Assembly (NCBI GenBank): GCA_903813345.2
Contig: CAIIXF020000004.1
Location: forward strand, 20,372,477 to 20,432,476
DNA length: 60,000 bases
Origin: Owenia fusiformis
Taxonomy: Eukaryota > Annelida > Polychaeta > Sabellida > Oweniidae
Reading direction: 5' to 3'
Shown one piece after another: positions 11,661 to 24,300 of the stretch. Made by a program: the position numbers and the translations under genes. Within the stretch, counting starts at the first letter, position 1, and each line of letters begins with the position of its first letter. The notes beneath the pieces are model-generated. The model worked only from the letters and a program-made list of their open reading frames with translations. It was not told the origin of the DNA and did not search any database.

Positions 11661-12605
11661 GGGGAATATAGGAACGTCGTCCGTTCGTGTGTCCGTCCGT
11701 TCTTCCGTCTGTCTGTGCAATAACTCAAATACCGGTTGACGGATTTGATTCAAATACTTTTAGGCTTATGGCTTATGGGTGTAGGACCTCTGCTCGAGAA
11801 GGAATTTCCAATAAAGCTCTGCTCTTGAACGGATTCCACATGGCCACTAAATTTCAAAATGGCCGCCACTTTTTCGTAAAAAATTGTAATCGCTGATAAC
11901 TCAAATACCAGTAGGTGGATTTGGTTCAAATTTGCCTAGGGACATATGAGGTATTGGCTGAGTGGCCCCGAAAGACTATACTTTGGGCGAGGCTACATTA
12001 ATATATGACTACTCTTAATTTACCAATAAACTACAGAAAAAGTATGTAAAAGTTGAAAAAGTTTATTTAATATCAAAAATGTATCTAGTATGAAAATAGA
12101 TTCTGAATACCATTCAGATCTATTCAAATATGTAAAATATGAACCTTCATGGACCAAAAAATATCAACATTATATCAAAATTTAGTTTTTGCTCAAATAT
12201 GGATGCCAAGGACAAAGTTGAAATCAATCAACAATTTTTGGCCATAAAACTCAGCTACATGTACAGGCTAAAAATTGCCTATATCAACTGCATGGTTGTT
12301 ATAAGATTACTTCAAATGAAGCCTAATACTTCTTACAAAATAACATACTCCGAATTAGCTGTTTTAAAAATAATTCTTCCAAAAAACAGGATGTTCTCGA
12401 AATGTGCTCCGAAAAATATTGTAAATTAACCTCGATTACGAAATAATTTGGACTGCGTTTTTGAACTACCCCGCGGGCGAATGCGTTGCATAACATATAA
12501 TAAGTATTCCCGCTATGTATCACAAGAAAAACAATGAGCCCATGCGTTAGTTACTGGTCGGGATTAGATATGGGTTTATTTGCCCGGATATGGGCAAATA
12601 TACAA
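11661..12605. other. Intergenic, low-copy repeat remnants
   Basis: No exon seen. 11680-11960 has a GTCCGTCCGT-type pyrimidine stretch and two copies of a motif starting ATAACTCAAATACC (11711, 11898), resembling a dispersed repeat. The rest is AT-rich with short shadow ORFs. Confidence 0.4.
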
Positions 12606-13056
12606 TTACAGTAGGTTGAAAATTGATGATAATAAATTTTTGAAAATCGTCATTCCTATTTGAAAGAATGGGAAATGGTGGGTTCGGGGCAAATCGGAAA
12701 TCAGGATATCTATTATTCAGTAAAAGATTGAGCAAAAAATATTTGTATCTAGAAAATTGAATTGTCTAACTTTTTTGTACACTTAGTGTTTAGTTTACAT
12801 AAAGTTATAGAGCTTCAAAGTCATGGGAATGCCGATTTTCAAAAATTCATCATCTTTATTATCAATTTTCGACCTATTATAAGTGAAGAAAAAATTGAGA
12901 AAAATTAGAAGTTTTGGAAATAAAGTCAAATTACGTTTCAGTCAATAGTATAAGTACTTTCAGCGCAGATTAAGTAAATAAAAATTCAAAGGTAAAGAGG
13001 CCTTAACACGTAGTTCAACGGGGGAGCTAAGGTTGCCAAACTTAAGGAGGGTAGTG
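12606..13056 (-). mobile_element. Truncated copy of the CACTCCC MITE
   Basis: Matches the right half of the complete element at 40709-41584 and ends GTTGCCAAACTTAAGGAGGG...GTGTA. The terminal TA at 13057 fits a Tc1/mariner-type target. The left terminus is missing. Confidence 0.65.
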
Positions 13057-13059
13057 TAT

Positions 13060-13756
13060 AATAATACTTTAGGACTGAGCCAATATCGTAGGTTTAATTC
13101 ATTTTTAGATTCGGTGAAGCGCATATTTTCTGATCATATACAGTCTATTTATTAATTTATAAAAGAACAAATTGGACACATAGTAATTGTATGGTATTCT
13201 TTAAAAATGATTTGATGACTCTAACTGTATGTAGGGCCATAAGCAAGATCCAAAATAGACGACACGTACTTATCAAATAGGCAAGGCCAAACTTAGCAAA
13301 AGAGGATAATACACTTCTATCGGCGCGGACACATGGTTTTCGACGATTCTTAGAAATAGTTTTCAAAACAGGCATATAATTTCCTCGTTCACTATTTCAA
13401 AAATCACAAACAAACCTTTTCAAATGACAACTTAATAATTTACGAATTTACATGATGACACTTTTTAGTTTCGGTTTGGTCTTGTGCATTATAAAGGCAC
13501 CCTTAGTTTTTCAAAAAATAAGAACTGCTGATTTATTTCATAATCAACAGCATGAAGTGGAAGTTTTATGAACTTCAAAACTACTCTTTAGTTAGATAAT
13601 TGTGATTTACATCGAGGAGGTGTCACACTACGATTTTCAATCCTTGAATAAAATAACAAGGGCACCTTGAGTCATTAGTTTTGGTTGGAGCCACGTCGGT
13701 CGTATCACAGCCTTTTCCATTGACATTGTTTGATCTTAAATCTGCGATGAGCAACG
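13060..13756. other. Presumed upstream region of the 13757 exon
   Basis: AT-rich with no exon. AATAAAATAACAAGGGCACC at ~13648 and a short GC-richer stretch (13690-13730) precede the start codon. No clear TATA box or CpG cluster was found. Confidence 0.25.
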
Positions 13757-13815
13757 ATGCAGTTGAAGATTATCCTCGCACTGGTGATGGTTGTACTCCC
13801 GATGCCCTCACTCGG
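13757..13815 (+). CDS. Putative first exon encoding a signal peptide
   Basis: ATG at 13757 encodes MQLKIILALVMVVLPMPSLG, a textbook signal peptide: Lys4, a hydrophobic core and a small residue near the cleavage site. The sequence CTCGG|GTAAGT gives a near-perfect donor after 59 nt (phase 2). Unspliced translation would stop at once (TAA), so splicing is required. The next exon was not found, and the TATGT array, satellite and transposons follow for 15 kb. The cbEGF exon at 30033 is on the same strand but starts in phase 1, so at least one other exon would be needed to link them. No protein family can be assigned. Confidence 0.4.
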
Positions 13816-13920
13816 GTAAGTTCTAATAATGTGGTATTCAAAATTCGTTAGGATTTAGGATTTTCCCTTTTTAATTTATATATGTTATATTATGTTATGT
13901 TATGTTTGTTATGTTATTTA

Positions 13921-14045
13921 GCAGTTATGTCCCTATCATTGAATATATGCCTAAGGTCTGTCACCAATATAGCCCGAGCTTGCGAAGGTTATATTACGAC
14001 AGACCGAAGGCATATATTCAATGATACGGATATAACTGTTGTATT
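13921..14045. repeat. Long hairpin (~41-bp arms)
   Basis: CAGTTATGTCCCTATCATTG and its imperfect complement around 14005-14043 enclose a ~40-nt loop with GCTTGCGAAGG. It resembles the terminal hairpins of the MITEs at 18476, 26081, 43431 and 47945 in architecture, not in sequence. Confidence 0.6.
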
Positions 14046-14234
14046 ACATACTTTTATATCATGGCTACGTTATATCAATGACGCCACGTGTCTGTGTGCG
14101 AGTGAAATTAGGAAGAAATGAAACATGACGTCCCGATGACGTCATAAGATTGTCATGGTAAAAGGTTTGGCGGCTATCCAGGAATATATAGCCGACCTTC
14201 AGCTCCATTGACTTGAATACAAATGCTTCGCTGG

Positions 14235-15938
14235 GTATGTAATATGTTATGATATGTTATGTTATGTTATGTTGTTATGTTATGTTATGTTATGTTATGT
14301 TATGATATGTTATGTTTGTTATGTTGTTATGTTATGTTTGTTATGTTATGTTATGTTGTTATGTTATGTTGTTATGTTATGTTTCTTATGTTTGTTATGT
14401 TATGTTATGTTGTTATGTTATGTTATGTTATGTTATGTCATGTTATGATATGTTTGTTATGTTGTTATGATGTTATGTTATGTTATGTTTGTTATGTTAT
14501 GTTGTTATGTTATGTTTGTTATGTTATGTTATGTTGTTATGTTTGTTATGTTTGTTATGTTATGTTATGTTATGTTGTTATGTTATGTTATGTTATGATA
14601 TGTTTGTTATGTTGTTATGTTGTTATGTTATGTTATGTTTGTTATGTTATGTTATGTTGTTATGTTATGTTATGTTGTTATGTTATGTTATGTTATGTTA
14701 TGTTATGTTATGTTGTTATGTTATGTTGTTATGTTATGTTATGATATGTTATGATATGTTATGTTATGTTGTTATGTTATGTTATGTTTGTTATGTTTGT
14801 TATGTTGTTATGTTGTTATGTTATGTTATGTTATGTTTGTTATGTTATGTTATGTTATGTTATGTTGTTATGTATGTTATGTTTGTTATGTTTGTCATGT
14901 TATGTTATGTTGTTATGTTATGTTTGTTATGTTGTTATTTTATGTTGTTATGTTTTTTATGTGTGTTATGTTGTTATGTTATGTTATGTTTGTTATGTTA
15001 TGTTTGTTATGTTATGTTGTTATGTATGTTATGTTTGTTATGTTTGTTATGTTATGTTATGTTGTTATGTTATGTTTGTTATGTTGTTATGTTATGTTAT
15101 GTTTGTTATGTTATGTTGTTATGTTATGTTATGTTGTTATGTTATGTTATGTTGTTATGTTATGTTATGATATGTTATGTTATGTTATGTTGTTATGTTA
15201 TGTTATGTTTGTTATGTTATGTTATGTTTGTTATGTTTGTTATGTTATGTTATGATATGTTATGTATATGTTGTTATGTTATGTTATGTTATGTTGTTAT
15301 GTTATGTTATGTTATGTTATGTTATGATATGTTTGTTATGTTGTTATGTTATGTTATGTTTGTTATGTTATGTTATGTTATGATATGTTTGTTATGTTTG
15401 TTATGTTGTTATGTTGTTATGTTATGTTATGTTTGTTATGTTATGTTATGTTGTTATGTTATGTTATGTTGTTATGTTATGTTATGATATGTAATGTTAT
15501 GTTGTTATGTTATGTTTGTTATGTTTGTTATGTTATTTTATGTTATGTTATGATATGTTATGTTATGTTATGATATGTTATGTTGTTATGTTATGTTATT
15601 TATGTTATGTTTGTTATGTTTGTTATGTTATGTTATGATATGTTTGTTATGTTTGTTATTTTGTTATGTTGTTATGTTATGTTATGTTTGTTATGTTATG
15701 TTATGTTGTTATGTTATGTTATGTTATGTTGTTATGTTATGTTATGTTGTTATGTTATGTTATGATATGTTATGTTGTGTTATGTTATGTTTGTTATGTT
15801 TGTTATGTTATGTTATGTTTGTTATGTTATGTTATGTTATGTTATGTTATGTTATGTTTGTTATGTTATGTTATGTTATGTTGTTATGTTATGTTATGTT
15901 ATGTTATGATATGTTTGTTATGATGTTATGTTATGTTA
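14235..15938 (+). repeat. TATGT/TTATG simple array, 1.7 kb
   Basis: Consists almost only of TATGT (5 bp) units with interspersed TTTGT and TTGT variants, giving local higher-order patterns. A short stretch of the same motif lies at 13885-13917, on the other side of the hairpin at 13921. All long frames here (MLCYVMLCYV-like) are by-products of a stop-free repeat. Confidence 0.95.
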
Positions 15939-15959
15939 ATATTTATTTTAGTCTCACGC

Positions 15960-16507
15960 CAATAAAATACATAAAATAAATCAATAATTAATAAAACCAT
16001 CTGTCAAGCCCGTTGTCGACCTTCACGTATGAGGGACTCAATTAAGTATTCACTATTTAAAAGGTTTACGATTATCCCAGTAAAGTATACGTACGTATTT
16101 TTAAAAGCATTTTTATAAGTGTTTTTCATTGTGTCCTTTGTAAGCTTGATGTTGTCATAATATTGCAAAATTGTGTTGAATAGGATTAAAATGGTAAGTC
16201 AGGAATTTTCCTATTAAAATCTAAAACAATGGAGTTCTAAGTTTTCCATAATAATTGCAGTGTAAAAGAAAGTGTATCGCTAGGTGTAAAAGCTATTGAT
16301 AACGACGCTAGAGCACCATACTCTAAAATAGTTTCTTATTTAAGCTTTTAATGGCACGATAAAGTGACACAATGATATTTAGATCCAGCTCCTGGTGTCC
16401 TAGGGTGTATGGTCCCATGGACCACATATTCAGGGAGACTATATTAACTCTGACACCGGGTCTTTTTATTTTTTTCATAAAAATTAATGTTTAATTTTTT
16501 CGTCCGC
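15960..16507. other. Intergenic, no feature seen
   Basis: AT-rich sequence without convincing exons or repeats. Confidence 0.4.
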
Positions 16508-16703
16508 TGTGACGGAGCAGTTTCAAATGTGAACTACGTTAAGAAATAAAGAATTTAAGATTCATTATATATCTTTTACCACACTTTAGATGAAAGAACG
16601 TGTCAAACCTTTTTCCCAATTGTGACAAGTATTCCTCTAAAGTTTGGTTGTAAAATATATTTTATAATTCAATGTATCTCACATTTGAAACTGCTCCGTC
16701 ACA
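16508..16703. mobile_element. Small MITE with 25-bp inverted ends
   Basis: TGTGACGGAGCAGTTTCAAA begins at 16508 and its complement ends at 16703; total 196 bp. No target duplication was identified. Confidence 0.6.
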
Positions 16704-17149
16704 TGATAAAGTATCCTGCCTGGATACTTGTGGGATATTATATGAATATGGAACACATCCTTAAGAATCCGTGATAGATACTCTAGGTATCACGATTTCG
16801 GAGATTCGTGGATACTATTGAGAGACAGAACACTAATATCTAGAACTATCCGTAGTTCTGGATACTACTGATATATGTCTCGTTTTTTTCACGTATATTT
16901 AGGGATTCGACTGTTATATCATTCGGATACTCACAAATATGGCTGAACAGTGAATATTCAATTATATTCTCAGGATATTTAGGGATACTTCTGGAATATT
17001 CATGAATACGGTCGGGATTTTACACATACGGCAAGGATATTCTCGTTCATGTTACCTCAAAAACTTGGAGCTATTTACATATATGACTTCCAAATATCTA
17101 TGTAATTTCCAGCAAGAGAGAATACGTTGATATATTTATAGTCTAGAAT
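16704..17149. other. Degenerate GGATACT/GATATT-rich region
   Basis: Many scattered copies of GGATACT, GGATATT and their complements. It may be a decayed short tandem or foldback repeat. No coding sequence seen. Confidence 0.35.
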
Positions 17150-17354
17150 AGGTGTGTATAAAATAAAATGACATCTTACATTTTGACGAGCACCTTAACC
17201 ATGGTTATCAAATGAAAGGTAAAGGGGTTCTTTATTGATACTGAGATTTGCCAAGATGAAAAAGGTGTCGAAGTGACTTTTTGGGTAAAAAATGTGTTTT
17301 TTTTGCAATTTTTTTTTAAATTAATAAAAAATATTTTTGAAAACTTGTTATATA

Positions 17355-18398
17355 CAGGGTGTCCAATAAATAAGGTGAAAGATATTGTAACTTTCTTAAT
17401 ATTGCATCAATCTTGATAAAATTTTCAGAGTTTGTAGCCCAAACCTTTTTACCTTTATTCTGTGAATTTAAAGCGTCTTTTTTTTGATTGGCCAGAGTTG
17501 TGGTTGCTATAGCAACCGAAACAACAAAAAGGCGGGGCAAGTTTGTTTACGTCACAACTTTTCAAAACATATTTATTTTTTCTGATAGCTTTATTCATAC
17601 TCCCAGGTCTATTACTACAACAAATACAATATAAAAACAGCCCTACAGTCCCATTGTTATGAAAATAAGCTCTTCAACATAATGTCCATCTCTAGCTATA
17701 CACTTCTTATGCCTATTCACCCACTCTCTAAACACACTTTTAAACCCATTCTTGCCCATTTTCTGAAGTCTTGCTAAGACACTTGATCTGAGTTCACACA
17801 CAGCTATGCTCACTAGTGAAACTATTAGGGCACTGGGGCTACCCCTACTTGCACACCCTCCATATTCCCCAGACCTTGCAGAACTCAAACGTGACTTGAG
17901 AGGAAATAAATTTGGAAGCACTGATGAACTCAGATCACATATCTTAGCAAGACTTCAGGAAATAGGCGAGAATGGGTTTGAAAGTGTGTTTAGAGAGTGG
18001 ATGAAAAGGCATAAGACATATAAGAAATGTATAGCTAGATATGGACACTATGTTGTGCTATACATTATGTTATGCTTATTTTCATAACAATGGGACTTTA
18101 GGACTGTTTTTATATTGTATTTGTTGTATTTGTGGTAGTAATAGACCTGGAAGTATGAATAAAGTTATCAGAAAGAATAAATATGTTTTTGAAAGTTGTG
18201 ACGTAAACAAACTTGCCCCGCCTTTTTGTTGTTTCGGTTGCTATAGCAACCAAAACTCTGGCCAATCAAAAAGAAGACGCTTTAAATTCACAGAATAAAG
18301 GTAAAAAGGTTTGGGCTACAAACTCTGAAAATTTTATCAAGATTGATGCAATATTAAGAAAGTTACAATATCTTTCACCTTATTTATTGGACACCCTG
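17355..18398. mobile_element. Palindromic mariner-type element
   Basis: Ends CAGGGTGTCCAATAAATAAG and its complement, each next to TA, as in Tc1/mariner elements. The arms are ~320-bp inverted repeats, and each arm includes the 3' end of a transposase gene, so two right halves are joined head to head. The break lies near 17790. This shape would follow from abortive gap repair or template switching. Confidence 0.8.
17806..18087 (+). pseudogene. Mariner transposase C-terminal remnant
   Basis: The translation contains HPPYSPDLA, then LKRDLRGNKF and FREWMKRHKK-like C-terminal sequence, as in mariner transposases. Family members continue with a short segment carrying the third catalytic Asp before LKxxLRG; here it is deleted, so the remnant cannot be catalytic. 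A second copy of the C-terminal tail lies on the minus strand at 17643-17790 in the opposite arm. Confidence 0.75.
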
Positions 18399-18475
18399 TA
18401 AAATACAGTCTAGTTGACTCTCAAAAGTCGAAATATATCATGTTTAATCAACTTGGGGGGATTTTGGGACCTTAA

Positions 18476-18805
18476 TAGTACAATAACGTCATTTCTAAGG
18501 GCGATATAGTGAAATATTGTACCAAGGGCCTTCGGCCCAAGGTCCAATATTTCACTATATCGCTCGCAGAAATGACGTTATTAGTATTATTACCACAGTT
18601 AACGACCAGGACTGAAACTGCAAGAAAATCTTACGCATTGAACGATATCTAATTTCCCGGGGAAAATTGCCGGTCCAGAATATATTCTAGACCGGTCCAT
18701 ATGGACCACCACTATGACGTCACACATTTCTCAGGTCGATATAGTAAAATAAACGCCTTCTAAACTAGCACTAAAACCCCTAGAACTGGCCCGGCAAGGT
18801 GGTAA
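18476..18805 (-). mobile_element. TTACC-type MITE, copy 1
   Basis: 330 bp, flanked by TAA (18473-18475 and 18806-18808). The uninterrupted array unit at ~19120 shows the empty site CTTAATAG. It has two parts: a hairpin whose loop contains GGGCCTTCGGCCC, and a segment carrying GACCGGTCCATATGGACC. Copies 2 and 3 are at 26081 and 56312. A 3-bp TWA target would suit PIF/Harbinger. Confidence 0.8.
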
Positions 18806-19690
18806 TAATAGTTTTTTCTTTGGGATTTGCATGCAATATCGACTAAAACGAGTGTGTTCAAAATATAATGACAAGATTAACACTTTTTGACGAGCAGCTT
18901 AACAATGGTTAATAATTGAAAGGTAAAGGGTCCCTTTATTGATACTGAGATTTGCAAAGATGAAATAAGTGTCAAAGTGAGTTTTTGGGTAAGTGTTTTT
19001 GAAAAAAATTAAATTGATAAAAAAAATATTTATTATATGAAATACAGTCTAGTTGACTCCCAAAAGTCAAAATATACCATGTTTAATCAACTAGGGGGAT
19101 TTTGGGAGCTTAATAGTTTTTTCTTTGGTATTTGCATGCAATATCGACTAAAACGAGTGTGTTCAAAATATGATGAGAACCTTAACACATTTTGACAAAC
19201 AGCTAACCATATTTAATAATTGAAAGGTAAAGGGATCCTTTATTGATACTGATATTTGCCAAGATGAAATAGAAGTCAAAGTGAGTTTTTGGGTAAAAAA
19301 TGTGTTTTTTTGCAAAAAGAAATTAAATTGATAAAAAAATATTTTTGAAAATTCATTATATAAAAATACAGTCTAGTATGCTCTCAAAAGTCAAAATATA
19401 CCATGTCTAATCAACTAGGGGGATTTGAGGAGCTTAATAATTTTTTCTTTGTGATTTGCATGCAATATCGACTAAAACGAGTGTGTTCAAAACATGATGA
19501 CACCATTAACATATTTTGACGAGCAGCTTAATCATGGTATATAATAGAAAGGTAAAGGGTCCCTTTGTTGATACTGAGATTTGCCAAGATGAAATAGGTG
19601 TCTAAGTAAGTTTTTGGGTAAAAATGTGTTTTTTGCAAAAATAATTTTATGTTAAGAAGAACATTTTTAGAAAACTTTCGAAGCTGTTTG

Positions 19691-21375
19691 AGGTATTGTC
19701 TTGTGGTTTGTATCTTGCGAATTCAAAGGCACTTGAATTAACGTTACTGCAAGGAGTTAAGGGGGTTCTAGCTCAATTTTGAAGGAGGTTGCACCAATTT
19801 TTAAAATACTACGATCGCAGCCCCCCTTCAGCTGGTTGAAAGCGGGCTACGGCCCTGCTATATATACCCTTTGTTTTATGTATACTCCCCCGTTAGTTAA
19901 TGGAAACACCATATAATTATCTGTGATGTAGCGAATATCTACAATGGAATATTTTAATGTACACTGCGTCAAAAGCACTCAAATCTCCATGGGATTTATA
20001 AACTATTTAGCGATTATTAAGAAAAATAATTCAACAATCACCGTAAATAGTTGACCTTCGTTTAGATAGATATCACTAAATACCAACTAGGTATTTAAGT
20101 CATATACCGTTTTTCAAATAACCCATGAATAGTGTTGGTTATTTATGATGTATTTATTCACTGCTTGGAATGTATTTGTAGTTTATTAGCGTGTATTTAT
20201 CATGTCATGTAAATACACAGGGGTATCCATTTGGGTATTAATGCCATCTGACCCGAGTTACGTCATCCATCTTATTTGATACCAATGAGTATTTATGGTA
20301 TTTATAACGTAATGTTGATACTCTGAATGGATTTATTGAGTATCAATGGTCATTTAGCCCCAGTTTCGTCACGCTATTGGATTAATGATACAAATACCTG
20401 AACGCATTTGCGCTAGATTATGAGGTATTTTCAAATTATTAGTCTGATCATCAATTTTTATGATAAATACATCAAGTGCTTATTTAAGGGTACTAATAGC
20501 ATAAAAACAGGATTTCTTAATGGATGGGGGGGGGGGGGGGCGCTGAGGTATATACTCTGTCCTGGTTATAATATTGAAGCATATTAATGCGATATGACCT
20601 TGCTTCACTTTCATAAATGTGGCAAAAATGTACAATTTATTTTTAATAGCTTTATTAATAATCTATATCATGATTTTACATTAATTAAGCTTTAATTGAC
20701 ATATAGGCCGGACATATAATCAGGCATTTACAGTCCATATTATGTTGTATATGAATGATGTAAAATTATACTACAGTATGAATCTACAGATTCACTGAAT
20801 CCAAACCTCTTCATTATGTCGTTAACTACAGGGTGACTAAAAGTAGGAGCAACCCGCAATAAATAAATAAAAATAAAACAATAAATACTATTGCTTAACG
20901 TTAATATTTTACCCATAATGAAGCTAAGGTAATCAAATTCCCTGAGTTTCATGTCTCTCATTCAAACGGTTCTTCTTTATTGTCTTCCAAAGACTATGTT
21001 CGGTTTCGCCTACTTGACCACACCAGAGTATTTCGTTTAACAGTTCTTTGATCTATCAGAGGGTCCTATACAGTACGCTTTCTCTCATGGCTGCATGGAC
21101 GTAATCTCCAAGTCCTTTTAATGCTTTTATCTTGGATCTTGATTAAAGCCTTCTGTTCTCCATCGTGGAGTTCTCAAGTTGACCGGCTTTGTCTCACTTT
21201 CGAACTCCTCGTCAGACACTATTTCGGTTGTTCCTCCAATACTCCACATATGGAATTGTCTCATTTACTGACCATCTTCCCTTCCCCCTGTAATGAAATG
21301 GGAGGTTAACAGTTATATAAAATGCTTGAACTAAGGGGAAAAGCTTGCATAGCAATAACGTTACAATAAAATGTA
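19691..21375. other. AT-rich intergenic region
   Basis: 19880-20520 is rich in TATTTA/TAAATA motifs, with weak inverted resemblance to 25745-26070. A run of 17 G occurs at 20524-20540. 20560-21340 has no supported feature. TTGCATAGCAATAACGTTAC at 21346 recurs at 21510, the edge of the satellite. Confidence 0.4.
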
Positions 21376-24300
21376 GTCACAGGATTGTAAATATTTATCG
21401 ACACAGGTGTGCACCTACTTGTTGCCATAGAATTGTACCTTCTTATTGCCACAGGACTGTACCAACTTAATGCCACATGATTACCACAAGATTGTACCTT
21501 ACCTTTAAGCTTGCATAGCAATAACGTTACAATAAAATGTAGTCACAGGATTGTACATTCTTATTGACACAAGAGTGTACCTACTTATTAATTGCCATAG
21601 AATTGTACCTTTTTATTGCCACAAGATTGTACCTACTTATTGCCACAGGTTTGTACCTACTTATTGCCACAGGTTTGTACCTACTTATTGCCAATGGGTT
21701 GTACCTACTTACGGCCACATAATATTTACCTACTTCCTGCCACAGGATTGTACTTACTTACTGCCTCATGACCTACTTACAGTTATAAGTGTACCTTCTA
21801 ATTGTACCTACGTACAGCCACAGGATTGTACCTACGTATAGCCACAGGATTGTACCTACGTATAGCCACAGGATTGTACCTATTTATTGCCACAGGATTG
21901 TACCTACTTATTGCCACAGGATTGTACCTACGTATACTCACAGGGTTGTACCTACGTATAGCTACAGGATTGTACCTACGAATAGCCACAGGATTGTACC
22001 CACGTATAGCCACAGGATTGTACCTACGTATAGCCACAGGACTGTACCTACGTATAGCCACAGGATTGTACCTACGTATAGTCACAGCATTGTACCTACG
22101 TATAGCCACAGGATTGTACCTACGTATAGCCACAGGATTGTACCTACGTATAGCCACAGGATTGTACCTACGTCTGGCCACAGGATTGTACCTACGTATA
22201 GCCACAGGATTGTACCTATTTATTGCCACAGCATTGTACCTACGTATAGCCACAGGATTGTACCTACATATAGCCACATGATTGTACCTACGTAAAGCCA
22301 CAGGATTCTACCTACGTATAGCCACAGGATTGTACCTACCTTCGGCCACAGGATTGTACCTACGTATAGCCACAGGATTGTACCTACGTATAGCCACAGC
22401 ATTGTACCTACGTATAGCCACAGGATTGTACCTACGTATAGCCACAGGATTGTACCTACTTATTGCCACAGGATTGTACCTTTTTACTGCCACAGGATTG
22501 TACCTACGTATAGCCACAGGACTGTACCTAGGTATAGCCACAGGATTGTACCTACGTATAGCCACAGGATTGTACCTACTTATTGCCACGGGATTGTACC
22601 TACGTATTGCCACATGATTGTATCTACTCACTGCCTCATGATTGTTCCTATTTACTGCCTCAGGATTGTACCTACGTTCTACCACAGGTTTGTACCCTCT
22701 TATTGCTACAAAATTGTACCTACTAACTGATATAGGTCTGTACCTTCTTATTGCCACAATAGTGTACCTACTTACTCCCACAGGTTTGTACCTACTTACT
22801 GCCACAACATTGTATCTACTTACTTACTTAATCACAGGATTGTACCTACGTATAGCCACAGGATTGTACCTACGAATAGCCACAGGATTGTACCTACGTA
22901 TAGCCACAGGATTGTACCTACGTATAGCCACAGGACTGTACCTACGTATAGCCACAGGATTGTACCTACGTATAGTCACAGCATTGTACCTACGTATAGC
23001 CACAGGATTGTACCTACGTATAGCCACAGGATTGTACCTACGTATAGCCACAGGATTGTACCTACGTCTGGCCACAGGATTGTACCTACGTATAGCCACA
23101 GGATTGTACCTACGTATAGCCACAGCATTGTATCTACGTATAGCCACATGATTGTACCTACGTATAGCCACAGGATTGTACCTACGTATAGCCACAGGAT
23201 TGTACCTACGTATAGCCACAGGATTGTACCTACGTATAGCCACAGGATTGTACCTACATATAGCCACAGGATTGTACCTACGTATAGCCACAGGATTGTA
23301 CCTACGTATAGCCCCAGGATTGTACCTACGTATAGCCACAGGATTGTACCTACGTATAGCCACAGGATTGTACCTACGTATAGCCACAGGATTGTACCTA
23401 CGTCTGGCCACAGGATTGTACCTACGTATAGCCACAGGATTGTACCTACGTATAGCCACAGGATTGTACCTACGTATAGCCACAGCATTGTACCTACGTA
23501 TAGCCACAGGATTGTACCTACGTATAGCCACAGGATTGTACCTACGTATAGCCACAGCATTGTACCTACGTATAGCCACAGGATTGTACCTACATATAGC
23601 CACAGGATTGTACCTACGTATAGCCACAGGATTGCACCTACGTATAGCCACATGATTGTACCTACGTCTGGCCACAGGATTGTACCAACGTATAGCCACA
23701 GGATTGTACCTACGAATAGCCACAGCATTGTACCTACGTATAGCCACAGGATTGTACCTACGTATGGCCACAGGATTTTACCTACTTATTGCCACAGGAT
23801 TGAACCTACTTACTGCCACAGGATTGTACCTACGTATAGCCACAGGATTGTACCTACTTATTGCCACAGGATTGTACCTACTTATTGCCATAGGATTGTA
23901 CATACGTATAGCCACAGGATTGTACCTTCGAAAAGCCACAAGATTGTTCCAACGTATAGCCACAGGATTGTACCTTCGTATACCCAGAGGATTGTACCTA
24001 CGTATAGCCACAGGATTGTACCTACTTACTGCCACAGGACTGTACCTACGTATAGCCACAGGATTGTACCTACGTCTGGCCACAGGATTGTACCTACGTA
24101 TAGCCACAGGATTGTACCTACGTATAGCCACAGCATTGTACCTACGTATAGCCACAGGATTGTACCTACTTATTGCCACAGGATTGTACCTACTTACTGC
24201 CACAGGATTGTACCTACGTATAGCCACAGGATTGTACCTACGTATAGCCACAGGATTGTACCTACGTATAGCCACAGGATTTTACTTACTTATTGCCACG

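Larger units (their letters stand above)
17150..19690 (+). repeat. Tandem array of ~310-bp units, interrupted
   Basis: Four copies of a unit containing TTTGCATGCAATATCGACTA, TTGACGAGCA and GATACTGAGATTTGCCAAGA. Spacing of the motif at 18831, 19136 and 19460 gives periods of 305 and 324 bp. The first unit is split by the mariner palindrome (17355-18398), and a MITE (18476-18805) sits at the next unit border. A diverged inverted copy of part of the unit occurs at 28340-28452. Confidence 0.8.

Noticed and set aside
14254-15979. Many long frames rich in Met, Leu, Cys, Tyr and Val
   Set aside because: They are produced by the stop-free TATGT/TTATG array in several frames at once.
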